A stretch of DNA of 32,563 bases, taken from contig VGWX01000024.1 of assembly GCA_016873615.1 (NCBI GenBank), positions 1 to 32,563 on the forward strand, in the 5' to 3' direction. Numbering within the stretch: position 1 is the stretch's first letter; the number at the start of each line of letters is the position of its first letter. This DNA comes from Nitrospira sp. (lineage in GTDB: Bacteria > Nitrospirota > Thermodesulfovibrionia > Thermodesulfovibrionales > SM23-35). The translations under genes were made by a program, and so were the position numbers. The notes below the pieces were generated by a model that saw only the letters and a program-made list of their open reading frames with translations, ran no database searches and had not been told where the DNA came from. Below are positions 21,680 through 30,774 of this stretch, piece after piece.

Positions 21680-22403
21680 AAAAAAGCTTAAAGATTCAGA
21701 AGCGGAGAGTCAACAATCTAAAGCTTATGGTCAATCTGCAAAGGCGCCTGCGGACCAGACTGTTACGCATGACAAAATAATCCCGGAACCATCTTTCAGG
21801 CATGTTTCCACCTCTAACACTGAACAACAAACACCTGATATCGAAGCCCTGGAAACTGTTGGCACTGAAAAGGAAACGAAATCATCAGATAATGCACAAT
21901 TACAGACCAGGGAAGATCAAAAGAAGACACTCAGTGTTAAGGAAAATATAGAAGCTGAGAAAGAAGAAGAAATTATTGAGATACTTACCTTCAGCCTGCT
22001 GAAAGAAGAATTTGCATTCAGGGTCTCCCAGCTTGCTGAAATCCTGAGGTCCCAATGGATAACAAGGGTTCCAAATGTTCCTGACTATGTCCTCGGGATT
22101 ACTTCACTCAGGGGGAAAATCATCCCGGTGATTGATCTTAAGCTCAGACTTTCCCTGACATCCAGTCCATCAGATGTTATCCGCAAAGGCAAGATCCTGA
22201 TAATCAATGGGGACAAGGGGCCTGTCGGTACAGCAGTCGATAAGGTCATCGGCGTTGTACGTGTTGCAAAATCTGATATATTGCCGCCGCCGTCTCATCT
22301 CTCAGAAAAAGAACTCAAATTCATTGATGGCATAGCTGTTGTAGATAAGCGCTTCGTCTCAGTAATAAATATGGAAGAGGCAATTGCCCTGCATCTAAAA
22401 TGA
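21660..22403 (+). CDS. cheW: CheW coupling protein with long disordered N-terminus
   Basis: 247 residues. A CheW domain occupies about 105-245: ILTFSLLKEEFAFRVSQLAEILR, VPNVPDYVLGITSLRGKIIPVIDL and the GPVGTAVDKVIGVVRV strand pair are typical. The first 100 residues are hydrophilic, rich in Gln/Glu/Lys/Ser, with no recognisable domain, and look disordered. It couples CheA to receptors. The start overlaps the ATPase gene by 20 bases. The extension is unusual compared with the roughly 160 residues of a normal CheW and may serve as tether or linker. Confidence 0.93.
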   Translation: MDIAKIRKKLKDSEAESQQSKAYGQSAKAPADQTVTHDKIIPEPSFRHVSTSNTEQQTPDIEALETVGTEKETKSSDNAQLQTREDQKKTLSVKENIEAEKEEEIIEILTFSLLKEEFAFRVSQLAEILRSQWITRVPNVPDYVLGITSLRGKIIPVIDLKLRLSLTSSPSDVIRKGKILIINGDKGPVGTAVDKVIGVVRVAKSDILPPPSHLSEKELKFIDGIAVVDKRFVSVINMEEAIALHLK

Positions 22404-22440
22404 AAATAATTTTAACTCTTAATTGTCTTAAGGGGGCCTT

Positions 22441-24960
22441 ATGAGAAAAATTTCAAGAGAAAGCCTCGAATTCAAGTATCTGATCTTTGTTATAGGACTG
22501 CTGATCACCGGAATCCTGTGGTCCGGTATTGTATCATTCAGTGCTGTTTCGCTCGAAAAAATATATGGCAGAAGTTTTCAGTCTATTATGTGGGTCACGC
22601 TTATCTCGATCATAGGAATCACAGTAGTAGCTTTTTTATTCTGGATAGTTGCCAGGAAACTGGTAATTAAACCGCTTCAATCCATTGAAAAAGCCGCCAG
22701 ATCCCTGGCCGACGGAGATCTCACCTTTCGCCTGGATCTGAAGGCAGATGACGAGATAGGCAGGACGAGCAAGGCTATGAATGAATCTTCCCGCTCTCTC
22801 GGTGATATTTTCCAGAGGGTTAAGAACGGGTCAAAACGCGTAACCGCGGTTGCTGAAAAAGTAGAATCTGAATTTAATAAAGTTAGAGAAAATACAAAAC
22901 TCGAAACTGAGGCAATAGCCAATATTGCGAGTTCATTAGAGGAGATGAATTCAGCGGCAGCGGAGATCTCTGAGAGCACTGAGCGTCTTGCAGTCTCTAC
23001 AGAGGAAAAAGCAGCGTCAATGGAAGAAATTGTCACAAGTATAAGTCAGGTTGCACATAGCGCCCAGGAACTGTCAAATGTAGTCGACACAACATCATCC
23101 TCAATTGAAGAACTGTCTGCAACAATAAAAGAGGTAGCCTATAAGGCGGAGGAACTTGCTGCAGCCTCGGAAGAAACGCTTGCTGCAACAGAAGAAATTT
23201 CCTCTTCCATCAAAGAAGTTGAACAGAGCGCAAAAGAATCTGCGATGCTGTCGGAAAAGGTAAAAAATGAAGCATCTACTCTCGGCATATCGTCAGTGGG
23301 GAAAACTATAGAAGGGATTCAGAATATCAAAATATCATTTGACAACACAGCCAATTCCATAAATAAACTTGGCGTGAGATCAGATGAAATCGGCAAAATC
23401 CTGAATGTCATTGATGAGGTTACAGATCAGACAACCCTGCTCGCCCTTAACGCAGCTATACTTGCTGCTCAGGCAGGTGAACACGGGAAAGGGTTTTCGG
23501 TTGTTGCTGATGAAATAAAAGACCTTGCAGAGCGAACATCCTTCTCAACGCACGAGATAGCGGCACTTATTCAGGCCGTACAGCAGGAGGTAAAAGACGC
23601 TATTCTCGCTATGGATGAAGGCCTCAGGTCTGTAGAAGAAGGATTAAGTGTTGCAAATGACGCAGGCGACGCCCTCAGCAAGATAGTCGAGAGTTCTAAA
23701 AAATCAGCAGAAATGTCATTTTCCATTGAGCGCTCGACTGCGGAACAGGCAAAGACAACAAGACTTGTTTCAGAGTCCATGGAAAAAGTAAAAAACATGG
23801 TTTCACAGATTGCCAAGGCTACTTTAGAACAGAGCAAAGGCACACTGCTGATCACAAAAGCTACAGAGAAAATGAGAGACGTTTCCAATCATGTGAGAAC
23901 TGCAACAAATGAACAACTTATAAGCACCAAGCATATATCTGAAGCTATGGAACTCGCATCTGAAAAAAGTATTCAGATAGCCAAGGCTGTTAATGAACAA
24001 AGGGCAGGCGCAAGCCAGATATTCAGCTCTATCGAGAAGATAAAAGATACTCCAAAGCATAACATGGACAGAATGTTCAGCATAAACCAGTCACTAAAGG
24101 GTTTGTTCAAGAATACAGAACTTCTGACAAATGAACTGAAGAGGATTAAGTTACCCGATGAAGGGTCAGCCGGCTATACAGACATTGATATTGTAAGGTT
24201 CGGCGTTGAGCCTGTTGGTGGAGTTTCGCCTCTCGAGATTCAGGAAAAATTCAGCCCTTTGGCAGAACATCTCAGCAAAAAAACCGGGAAGAAGGTTGTG
24301 CTGAAGGTCGTATCTGATTATGAGGGTATTTTACGGGATATTGAGAAGGGCCTTACTCAATTCTCTTTTGTAAGCCCTGTTACGTACATCCTAGCAAAGA
24401 AAAAATATGGAACCCAGGTTATTGCCAAAGCATTGATTCAAGGAAAATCTACGTATCGTTCTGTCATCGTAACAAAAAGCGCCGGCAGGATTAACTCGAT
24501 CGAAGACATCAGGGGACGAAAATTCGCTTTTGGAGATCCGCACTCACTCTCGAGCTACATCGCTCCAAGGAATATGCTCCTTAATGCGGGAATTGATTTA
24601 AAAGATCTGCTCCATTATGAATATCTCGGCTCACATGAAGCTGTGGCAGATGCAGTCCTGAGCGCAAATTTCGACGCGGGAGGAATAAGAGAGAGCGAAG
24701 CAAACAAATTTAAAGATAAAGGACTCAAGTTTATTCAGTTCTCTGAAAATCTCCCGGGGTTCATTGTATGCGTCAGCAAGACAATGCCTCAGGGGACGAA
24801 AGAATCTCTTGAGATTGCACTCACTGCGCTGACAGACACAAGACCGGAAAGTTCCGCAATTCTCCATTCAATTTACAAACGTTACAGCGGCTTCGAAAAG
24901 GCTTATGACACTGAATTTGCCCAATTAGAGTCCATGATGTCTCAATTAGGTCTGCCTTAG
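22441..24960 (+). CDS. Methyl-accepting protein fused to a C-terminal PhnD-family binding domain
   Basis: 839 residues. Membrane helices at about 13-35 and 49-71 leave only some 13 residues outside. HAMP linker at about 72-125. The methyl-accepting coiled coil runs to about 560 with the signalling tip [20 protein letters not shown] and [14 protein letters not shown] at about 325-358. From about 580 to 835 follows a PhnD-like type II periplasmic-binding domain: [57 protein letters not shown] and [10 protein letters not shown]. In transporters this domain binds phosphonates, phosphite or phosphate outside the membrane and needs a signal peptide. Here the topology puts it inside the cell, behind the signalling tip. 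Its ligand would have to be cytoplasmic, or it acts as a protein-binding module. AAGGGGG precedes the ATG. Confidence 0.93.
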   Translation: MRKISRESLEFKYLIFVIGLLITGILWSGIVSFSAVSLEKIYGRSFQSIMWVTLISIIGITVVAFLFWIVARKLVIKPLQSIEKAARSLADGDLTFRLDLKADDEIGRTSKAMNESSRSLGDIFQRVKNGSKRVTAVAEKVESEFNKVRENTKLETEAIANIASSLEEMNSAAAEISESTERLAVSTEEKAASMEEIVTSISQVAHSAQELSNVVDTTSSSIEELSATIKEVAYKAEELAAASEETLAATEEISSSIKEVEQSAKESAMLSEKVKNEASTLGISSVGKTIEGIQNIKISFDNTANSINKLGVRSDEIGKILNVIDEVTDQTTLLALNAAILAAQAGEHGKGFSVVADEIKDLAERTSFSTHEIAALIQAVQQEVKDAILAMDEGLRSVEEGLSVANDAGDALSKIVESSKKSAEMSFSIERSTAEQAKTTRLVSESMEKVKNMVSQIAKATLEQSKGTLLITKATEKMRDVSNHVRTATNEQLISTKHISEAMELASEKSIQIAKAVNEQRAGASQIFSSIEKIKDTPKHNMDRMFSINQSLKGLFKNTELLTNELKRIKLPDEGSAGYTDIDIVRFGVEPVGGVSPLEIQEKFSPLAEHLSKKTGKKVVLKVVSDYEGILRDIEKGLTQFSFVSPVTYILAKKKYGTQVIAKALIQGKSTYRSVIVTKSAGRINSIEDIRGRKFAFGDPHSLSSYIAPRNMLLNAGIDLKDLLHYEYLGSHEAVADAVLSANFDAGGIRESEANKFKDKGLKFIQFSENLPGFIVCVSKTMPQGTKESLEIALTALTDTRPESSAILHSIYKRYSGFEKAYDTEFAQLESMMSQLGLP

Positions 24961-25002
24961 AAAAAACAGAATCGTATTGGGAGGAAAGAAGTTAATAACG
25001 TT

Positions 25003-25485
25003 ATGAAATTTGCTGTTTTTAAGATAGGAGAGGAAATATTCGGGATTGAGATCAATAAAGTTGTTGAGATCCTCAATACACAAAAAGTCTATTCATTGCC
25101 GGAACTGCCTGACTTTCTCTCAGGTGTTATCACTGTTAGGGGGGAAGTGTTGCCACTCCTTGATCTGAGAAAAAGATTCGGCGTCAAATCCACTGATACA
25201 AAAGAGCTTGTCATAATAGTGCGGTCTGAGAGCGAGAAAATCGGATTGCTCGTAGATGAAATAAAAGAGATACTTTCCCTGAATGTCCAGGAGATCACAA
25301 CTCCCCCAAGCATATTCAAAGGCCTGCAAAAAAAGTACCTTACCGGGCTTGGCAAGAAAGACGATAGGATAATAATCCTTCTCAATATAGACTACCTCCT
25401 TACCTCAGAAGAAAAGATAATTCTGAAAGAGTCAGAAAGGATATTGGAAGAAGATGCAGGAACTGGAAAGGCTACTGAAAGATAA
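25003..25485 (+). CDS. cheW: CheW coupling protein (second copy)
   Basis: 160 residues, a standard single-domain CheW: FAVFKIGEEIFGIEINKVVEIL, LPDFLSGVITVRGEVLPLLDLRKRFG, and IGLLVDEIKEIL. It is cytoplasmic and links CheA to the receptor. GGGAGGA lies 16 bases before the ATG, rather far, so the start is slightly uncertain. Its last 32 bases overlap the HEAT-repeat gene. Two CheW proteins with different N-termini could populate different positions in the array. Confidence 0.95.
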   Translation: MKFAVFKIGEEIFGIEINKVVEILNTQKVYSLPELPDFLSGVITVRGEVLPLLDLRKRFGVKSTDTKELVIIVRSESEKIGLLVDEIKEILSLNVQEITTPPSIFKGLQKKYLTGLGKKDDRIIILLNIDYLLTSEEKIILKESERILEEDAGTGKATER

Positions 25486-27433
25486 TGATGTTGAAGTCAG
25501 GAGGGATGCTCTTGAAAGACTGAAGGGAAAGTCAGGTGACATTTCTTCTATAAATCTGCTCCTGAAAGCTATGGAAGACACAAGCTGGAGGGTAAGGAAC
25601 ACTGCCGTAGATATCATCATCGAAGAACATCCGATCGAAACCTATATCAATAGTTTGATTAATCTCCTATATCTTGACGATAATGCAGGAGCAAGGAACT
25701 CTGCAATTGAAGCTCTCGTGAGACTCAATAAAAAGGCAACTATTTTTCTTATCGAGGCATTCAATACACCTAACAGGGATGTAAGAAAATTCATCATAGA
25801 TGTCCTCGGAGAATTTAAAGACAGCAGATCCCTCCCGCTAATGCTCAGCGCCCTCAGGGATGACGACGAAAATGTTCGCGCCACAGCCATAGAACATATC
25901 GGTAAGGTAGGCGAATCATCTGTGGTTGACGCCTTAATAGAAATAGTCGAGAGTGATGATATCTGGACAGCCTATCCTGCAGCTGATGCGCTTGGCAGGA
26001 TTGGAGACAGGAAGGCTGTACCGGCCTTAATAAAGGCATTAGACAAAAAAACACTCAGGATACCTACTATAAAGTCTCTGAGTTTGATTGCAGATCCTGA
26101 TACGCTAAAACATATAATCCCTTTTTTAGAAGATCCGTCAAAGACTGCACAGGAAGAAACCCTGCGCAGCATAGAGAGATTCTACCGCAAAGGAATAAGT
26201 GAAGAAATAGTAACAGGGGAAATAAAAAGACTTATCGGTGACAGGACATTAGATATACTTATAGCGCATGCATGGTCCAACAAGCCTGAGGCAAGGAAAT
26301 CTGCAATACTCATCCTCGGTTTAATGAAAGATGAGAGGGCTTTCACTCCTCTCCTCGATATATCACAGGAAGAAGATTTCGCAGAAGAAGTTAAAAGGGC
26401 CTTCGTATTTATCGGGAAAGACAGACCGGAATCTTTATTAAAACTGTTTGAGACCGAGAATGTTTATCAAAAGCGTTTTATATGCGACATAGCAAGCAGG
26501 ATAGTCTCTCCTGTTTATTCCCCTGTTTTTGAGAATCTTCTGGATGATGACGATGGACATATCCGCTCCATCTCTGCGATAGCGCTTTCGAAAATCAGTG
26601 ATCCAAAGTCCGTAGAACCCATCAAAAGACTCCTGACCGACCCATATCAGGACGTTCAGGAAGCTGCTGTTGAGGCGCTCTCAAACCTTGGAGCATGGCT
26701 TTCAACCGATGAACTCATAAGTATGCTCGGTAATATGAACCCGATACTCAGGAGAAACGCAGCTTTGATACTCGGGAAAACAGGCTCAAAAGAGGCAGTG
26801 CCTGCCCTTGGTTTCGCGCTTAAGGATGGGAATGTAAATGTAAGGAAGGCTTGCGTTGAAGCATTTTCACTATTAAAGACAGAAGATTCCATCAGGTTTC
26901 TCATCTTTGCGCTTACTGATGAGGAACCTTTCATCAGGGTTTCATCAGCTGTCAGCCTTGGCCGCATAGGGGGTAAAGGCGTCTTTGAGGCCCTCTCTCA
27001 TCTCCTGTCCGATACAGATGACTCCGTCCGGGTTGCTGTATCAAAGTCCTTAGGTATGCTTAAAGACAACCGGGCTGTTAAACCGCTTATCGGGCTTCTA
27101 TCCGACAGAAATGGTTTTGTTGTGACAACAACAATAGAGTCTCTCAGCAGGATAGGCGGGGATGAGGCAAAATATGCCTTATTGAAGATGCTTGCTTCAG
27201 AAGATAAAGAGGTCAGAAGGACCGCCATAAAAGCGCTTTCATCATTTGAGGACAGTCAGGATAAATTAATGCCCTTTCTCTACGATGCTGATTGGGCAAC
27301 AAGAATGGCTGCTGTAGAGGTTTTAGGGAAAAAAGCAAGGGGTATTATACGAAGGGAACTCGAAAAAATTCTTGATATCGAGCAAGATCCGATAGTAAAA
27401 AAGGCGATTGAAGAGAGCCTTAAAATAAGTTAG
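25454..27433 (+). CDS. HEAT-repeat protein of the chemosensory operon
   Basis: 659 residues made almost entirely of about 20 HEAT/PBS-lyase-type helical repeats of 31-37 residues, with recurring patterns such as DVRKFIIDVLGEF, DENVRATAIEHIGKVG and DSVRVAVSKSLGML. There is no signal peptide, membrane segment or catalytic motif. It forms a curved solenoid that would serve as scaffold or protein-binding platform. The gene overlaps cheW by 32 bases with GGAAGAAG before the ATG, so it belongs to the operon. HEAT-repeat proteins occur in some chemosensory clusters of deltaproteobacteria, where their partners are mostly unknown. It may bind CheR/CheB, the receptor or the output machinery; the sequence does not tell which. 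Confidence 0.9.
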   Translation: MQELERLLKDNDVEVRRDALERLKGKSGDISSINLLLKAMEDTSWRVRNTAVDIIIEEHPIETYINSLINLLYLDDNAGARNSAIEALVRLNKKATIFLIEAFNTPNRDVRKFIIDVLGEFKDSRSLPLMLSALRDDDENVRATAIEHIGKVGESSVVDALIEIVESDDIWTAYPAADALGRIGDRKAVPALIKALDKKTLRIPTIKSLSLIADPDTLKHIIPFLEDPSKTAQEETLRSIERFYRKGISEEIVTGEIKRLIGDRTLDILIAHAWSNKPEARKSAILILGLMKDERAFTPLLDISQEEDFAEEVKRAFVFIGKDRPESLLKLFETENVYQKRFICDIASRIVSPVYSPVFENLLDDDDGHIRSISAIALSKISDPKSVEPIKRLLTDPYQDVQEAAVEALSNLGAWLSTDELISMLGNMNPILRRNAALILGKTGSKEAVPALGFALKDGNVNVRKACVEAFSLLKTEDSIRFLIFALTDEEPFIRVSSAVSLGRIGGKGVFEALSHLLSDTDDSVRVAVSKSLGMLKDNRAVKPLIGLLSDRNGFVVTTTIESLSRIGGDEAKYALLKMLASEDKEVRRTAIKALSSFEDSQDKLMPFLYDADWATRMAAVEVLGKKARGIIRRELEKILDIEQDPIVKKAIEESLKIS

Positions 27434-27476
27434 CATTTATGATTAATTGCTACAGGATGAAAGAATCTAAATCCAA

Positions 27477-28346
27477 ATGTTCGAAAAAGAAGAGATAATA
27501 CCACTTGAGGAAGAAGTCTTCAGACTTATCAGGGATTTTGTCAGGGATTACTGCGGGATATATTTTGATGACGACTCACGATATCTCCTTGAAAAAAGGC
27601 TTTCACGGAGGGTGCGGACCCTCCACTTCAGTAATTTCAGGGAATATTACCGCTATCTGCTGTATCACAAAAATCGTGAGGAAGAGCTCGCTTCAATCAT
27701 AGATATTATTACTATAAACGAGACATATTTTTTTAGAGAGCAAAATCAGCTCAAGACATTCAGTGAGGAGATTCTCCCTGAACTCAAGGATATAAATAAA
27801 GATAAAAAAAGACTGAGGGTTTGGTCTGCAGGCTGTTCAACAGGTGAGGAGCCCTATACTATTGCCATCCTCGTGCTTGAAAAAGGATATTTTCACAACT
27901 GGAACATAGAGATTTTCGGCAGTGATATAAACCAGAGGGTTCTTCAGGCAGCAAGAAGCGGCATATACAGAAAAAATTCGTTCAGGGCAACAGAGCCCTA
28001 TTTTCTGAGAAAATATTTCAGGGAAGAAGATAATATTTCGAGGATATCAGACAATGTCAAACAATACGTTAATTTCAGCCATCTCAATCTTCTCGATCCC
28101 TTCAAGGTAAAATTGGTGGGAACTGTGGATGTAGTATTCTGCAGAAATGTGTTAATCTATTTTGACTATCCATCGCGAAAAAAAGTGATCGAGATGTTTT
28201 ATGAAAGACTTGCTGATGGAGGATATTTATTACTGGGCCATGCTGAATCATTAATAAATATATCCACTGCCTTTTCCCTGAGACATTTTAAATATGACAT
28301 GGTCTATCAAAAACCCGCAAAAAAAGGAGCCTCTGTAGATGTCTAA
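27477..28346 (+). CDS. cheR: Chemoreceptor methyltransferase CheR
   Basis: 289 residues. It methylates glutamates on the receptor with S-adenosylmethionine for adaptation. N-terminal helical domain 1-85, with IIDIITINETYFFRE (the conserved NET.FFRE motif) at the junction. The catalytic Rossmann domain has the SAM-binding VWSAGCSTGEEPYTIAI, FGSDINQRVLQAARSGIY, and the DVVFCRNVLIYFD strand. No TPRs or tether-binding tail are present. Clear Shine-Dalgarno is missing (AGGA 20 bases upstream). The stop overlaps cheB by eight bases, so CheR and CheB are made together. Confidence 0.96.
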   Translation: MFEKEEIIPLEEEVFRLIRDFVRDYCGIYFDDDSRYLLEKRLSRRVRTLHFSNFREYYRYLLYHKNREEELASIIDIITINETYFFREQNQLKTFSEEILPELKDINKDKKRLRVWSAGCSTGEEPYTIAILVLEKGYFHNWNIEIFGSDINQRVLQAARSGIYRKNSFRATEPYFLRKYFREEDNISRISDNVKQYVNFSHLNLLDPFKVKLVGTVDVVFCRNVLIYFDYPSRKKVIEMFYERLADGGYLLLGHAESLINISTAFSLRHFKYDMVYQKPAKKGASVDV

Positions 28347-29403
28347 AGTCAGGGTGCTTATTGTTGATGACTCTGCATACAGCAGACAGACAATCAAAAA
28401 AATGCTTGAGTCAGATGCCAATATCGAAGTAGCAGGCATAGCCTCTGACGGTATTGATGCAATGGCAAAGACACTAAGGCTCAATCCTGACATCATAACC
28501 CTCGACATCGAAATGCCCGAGATGGATGGTTTCAGTTTCCTCAGGTGGTTGATGAGCAACAGACCAACCCCTGTAATCATTGTCAGTTCATATTTTGACT
28601 CAAAGACTGTTTTTAGGGCGCTCGAATTCGGGGCGGCTGATTTCGTTGCAAAACCGCCGCGTATGGTCTCCTCCGAATTCCATAGACTGGAGAGTGATTT
28701 ATTAAGAAAAGTCAAAGGGATCAAGGGCTTTCGTCTGGACAAACTGAGCAAAAATCTCGAATTACTTGAGGAAAAAACTTTTCAAAGACCAATATTAGAT
28801 ACCTCAGATAACATTCAGGTTGTCGCCATAGGTTCATCAACCGGCGGGCCTGCTGCACTGAAGATAATTCTCTCGAAACTCCCTGGAAATTTTCCAGCCG
28901 GGATAGTGATAAGCCAGCATATGCCAAAAGGTTTTACTGCGTCATTTGCAGAGAGGTTGAACGCAATCTCAAAGGTTTATGTGAAGGAGGCTGCCGATGA
29001 TGACGAACTGGAAATGGGAAAAGTTCTCATCTGTCCGGGAGGCTTTCACATGTCATTTAAGAAAATGGCTGAGGGAATAGTGACTGTCATAAAAGAGCCG
29101 AAAAGTACAGATAAATACATACCGTCTATAGATGTAATGATGTCATCTGTTGCTGATATTTTTGGATCAAAAGCTTTGGGTGTTATATTGACGGGTATGG
29201 GTAATGATGGAAGATCAGGAATGCTGGAAATTAAGAAGAGAGGAGGGTATACTATAGCTGAATCAGAAGATACTGCTGTGGTTTTTGGTATGCCTGCAGA
29301 AGTTATAAGGGCAGATGCTGCAGAGATGGTGTTGCCCATCTCCAGGATACCCGTTGAGATAATAAAATTAGCTAAAGAAACACCAAGGGGTAAAGATTCA
29401 TAG
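28339..29403 (+). CDS. cheB: Chemoreceptor methylesterase/glutaminase CheB
   Basis: 354 residues. The receiver domain (1-125) has the DD pair at 10-11 and Asp56 in LDIEMPEMDG. A linker leads to the methylesterase domain with the full triad: Ser167 in GSSTGGP, His194 in SQHMPKGFT and Asp290 in GMGNDGRSGM. It removes receptor methyl groups when phosphorylated by CheA. Good ribosome site AAAAGGAG nine bases before the ATG, inside cheR. No CheD or CheC/CheX is encoded nearby, so adaptation seems to rely on CheR/CheB alone. Confidence 0.97.
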   Translation: MSKVRVLIVDDSAYSRQTIKKMLESDANIEVAGIASDGIDAMAKTLRLNPDIITLDIEMPEMDGFSFLRWLMSNRPTPVIIVSSYFDSKTVFRALEFGAADFVAKPPRMVSSEFHRLESDLLRKVKGIKGFRLDKLSKNLELLEEKTFQRPILDTSDNIQVVAIGSSTGGPAALKIILSKLPGNFPAGIVISQHMPKGFTASFAERLNAISKVYVKEAADDDELEMGKVLICPGGFHMSFKKMAEGIVTVIKEPKSTDKYIPSIDVMMSSVADIFGSKALGVILTGMGNDGRSGMLEIKKRGGYTIAESEDTAVVFGMPAEVIRADAAEMVLPISRIPVEIIKLAKETPRGKDS

Positions 29404-29415
29404 AGTGGAGGATTC

Positions 29416-30243
29416 ATGGAAAAAGACTCCAATATAACAAGGAAAGTGGATGAGTTTCTTCAGATCTTCAAAAGGGGAGAGGAGTTTACCAAAGATCTGA
29501 TCAAAGAAAACGAGAGACTCAGGTTCAGGATAGCAGAGCTCGAAGAGTCTATTGAGAAGACAGGGAGTGAAGGAAGGATCAGACTCTATGAAGACAGGAT
29601 AAAGCTGCTCGAGGATGAGATTAATTCCATCCTGGACAGATACAAAAAGGCAGAGGAAGAAAATAAGGATTTCGCAGCTAAATATGTGGATGTAGAGGCT
29701 GAGAATAATATGCTTGCAAATCTCTATGTGGCAAGCTATCAACTCCATTCGACCCTGGACTTCAATGAGGTTTTACGGGTAGTAATGGAAATAATAATTA
29801 ACCTGGTAGGAGCTGAAAAGTTCGCAATATTCCTTATGGACGATAAAACAAATGAGCTCCTGCCGGCTGCTTCTGAAGGTTTGTCTCTCAATGAAATGCC
29901 AAAGGTAAAAATGGGGGAAGGCACTATCGGAAGAGTAGCAAAAGAAGGAGTGAGTCATTTCACGGAAAATATGACTGATACGGCAACTTCAGGAATTAAC
30001 GCTGCAAACCCATTTGTATGCATTCCGCTAAAGATAAAAGAACATGTTATTGGTGTAATCTCAATTTATTCACTCTTTATGCAAAAGACCTCATTTTCTA
30101 ATATTGATTATGAACTTTTTAATTTATTGGCAGGTCATGCTGCCACTGCAATATTTTCTTCAAGACTCTATACACAATCTGAGAGAAAACTTACAACCAT
30201 ACAGAGTTTCCTTGATCTTCTGAAGGAGAAGCCGAGAAGATAG
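29416..30243 (+). CDS. Coiled-coil protein with GAF domain
   Basis: 275 residues. Residues about 15-110 form a continuous coiled coil (heptads with many Glu/Lys/Leu), residues about 118-258 a GAF domain (STLDFNEVLRVVMEIIINLVGAEKFAIFLMDD to start, GEGTIGRVAKEG in the middle, VCIPLKIKEHVIGVISIYS at the end). No output domain. It sits between cheB and cheY with GTGGAGGA before the ATG, so it probably feeds a small-molecule or redox signal into the array, or docks on it through the coiled coil. Ligand and partner unknown. Confidence 0.88.
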   Translation: MEKDSNITRKVDEFLQIFKRGEEFTKDLIKENERLRFRIAELEESIEKTGSEGRIRLYEDRIKLLEDEINSILDRYKKAEEENKDFAAKYVDVEAENNMLANLYVASYQLHSTLDFNEVLRVVMEIIINLVGAEKFAIFLMDDKTNELLPAASEGLSLNEMPKVKMGEGTIGRVAKEGVSHFTENMTDTATSGINAANPFVCIPLKIKEHVIGVISIYSLFMQKTSFSNIDYELFNLLAGHAATAIFSSRLYTQSERKLTTIQSFLDLLKEKPRR

Positions 30244-30261
30244 CATACAGAGGAGGCATAC

Positions 30262-30627
30262 ATGTTGAATGTTCTTGTTGTTGAAGATTCACCAACTATG
30301 AGACAACTCATAGGATTTGCCATAAAGAGGATACCCGGGTCAAGGGTTATTGAGGCAACAGACGGTGTTGATGCATTAAAGAAATTGTCCTCAGAAAAGA
30401 TAGATATTATCCTTGCTGACATTAATATGCCCATAATGGACGGCCTGAAATTAGTAAGTCTTGTCAGGAATAATCCTTCTTATAAGAGTATCCCTATCAT
30501 TATGATTACAACAGAAGGCGCTGAAGAAGATAAGAACAAGGCCTTAGCCATCGGAGCAAATGCTTATCTTACAAAACCCATACAGACGCAGGAGTTAATG
30601 AAGCTTGTGAACAGCTTCATATCATAA
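30262..30627 (+). CDS. cheY: CheY-type response regulator
   Basis: 121 residues, a single receiver domain. Acidic pair Glu8-Asp9, phospho-acceptor Asp53 in ILADINMPIMDG, Thr in MITTEGAEED and Lys in LTKPIQ. Good ribosome site AGGAGG before the ATG. It closes the operon and is the best candidate for the diffusible output of CheA. Similar in length and style to the first receiver, but with canonical MDG after the phospho-site. The output machinery is not encoded in the window. Confidence 0.95.
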   Translation: MLNVLVVEDSPTMRQLIGFAIKRIPGSRVIEATDGVDALKKLSSEKIDIILADINMPIMDGLKLVSLVRNNPSYKSIPIIMITTEGAEEDKNKALAIGANAYLTKPIQTQELMKLVNSFIS

Positions 30628-30709
30628 ATCCGGTATTTCCTGTGAGCTTATTCTAATGACCTGAAGCCCGTTTCATGCTGCAAACAAAGCAAACTGCTCT
30701 TCTATCCGC

Positions 30710-30772
30710 TTACTCCTTCAATATCCGCTGAACAACCTCATAATCTTCGATGAGCAATATCTTATTGCGCAT
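30710..30772 (-). pseudogene. Twenty-codon scrap of a receiver domain
   Basis: ATG at 30772, TAA at 30712-30710, encoding a peptide that contains KILLIEDYEVVQRIL, the exact pattern of strand 1 plus helix 1 of a response-regulator receiver with its Glu-Asp pair. It starts two bases after the ppiC stop (TAGCAATG). The rest of the domain is not visible in any frame behind it. Either a truncated gene remnant or a chance resemblance; the former is favoured because the match is dense. Confidence 0.4.
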
Positions 30773-30774
30773 TG

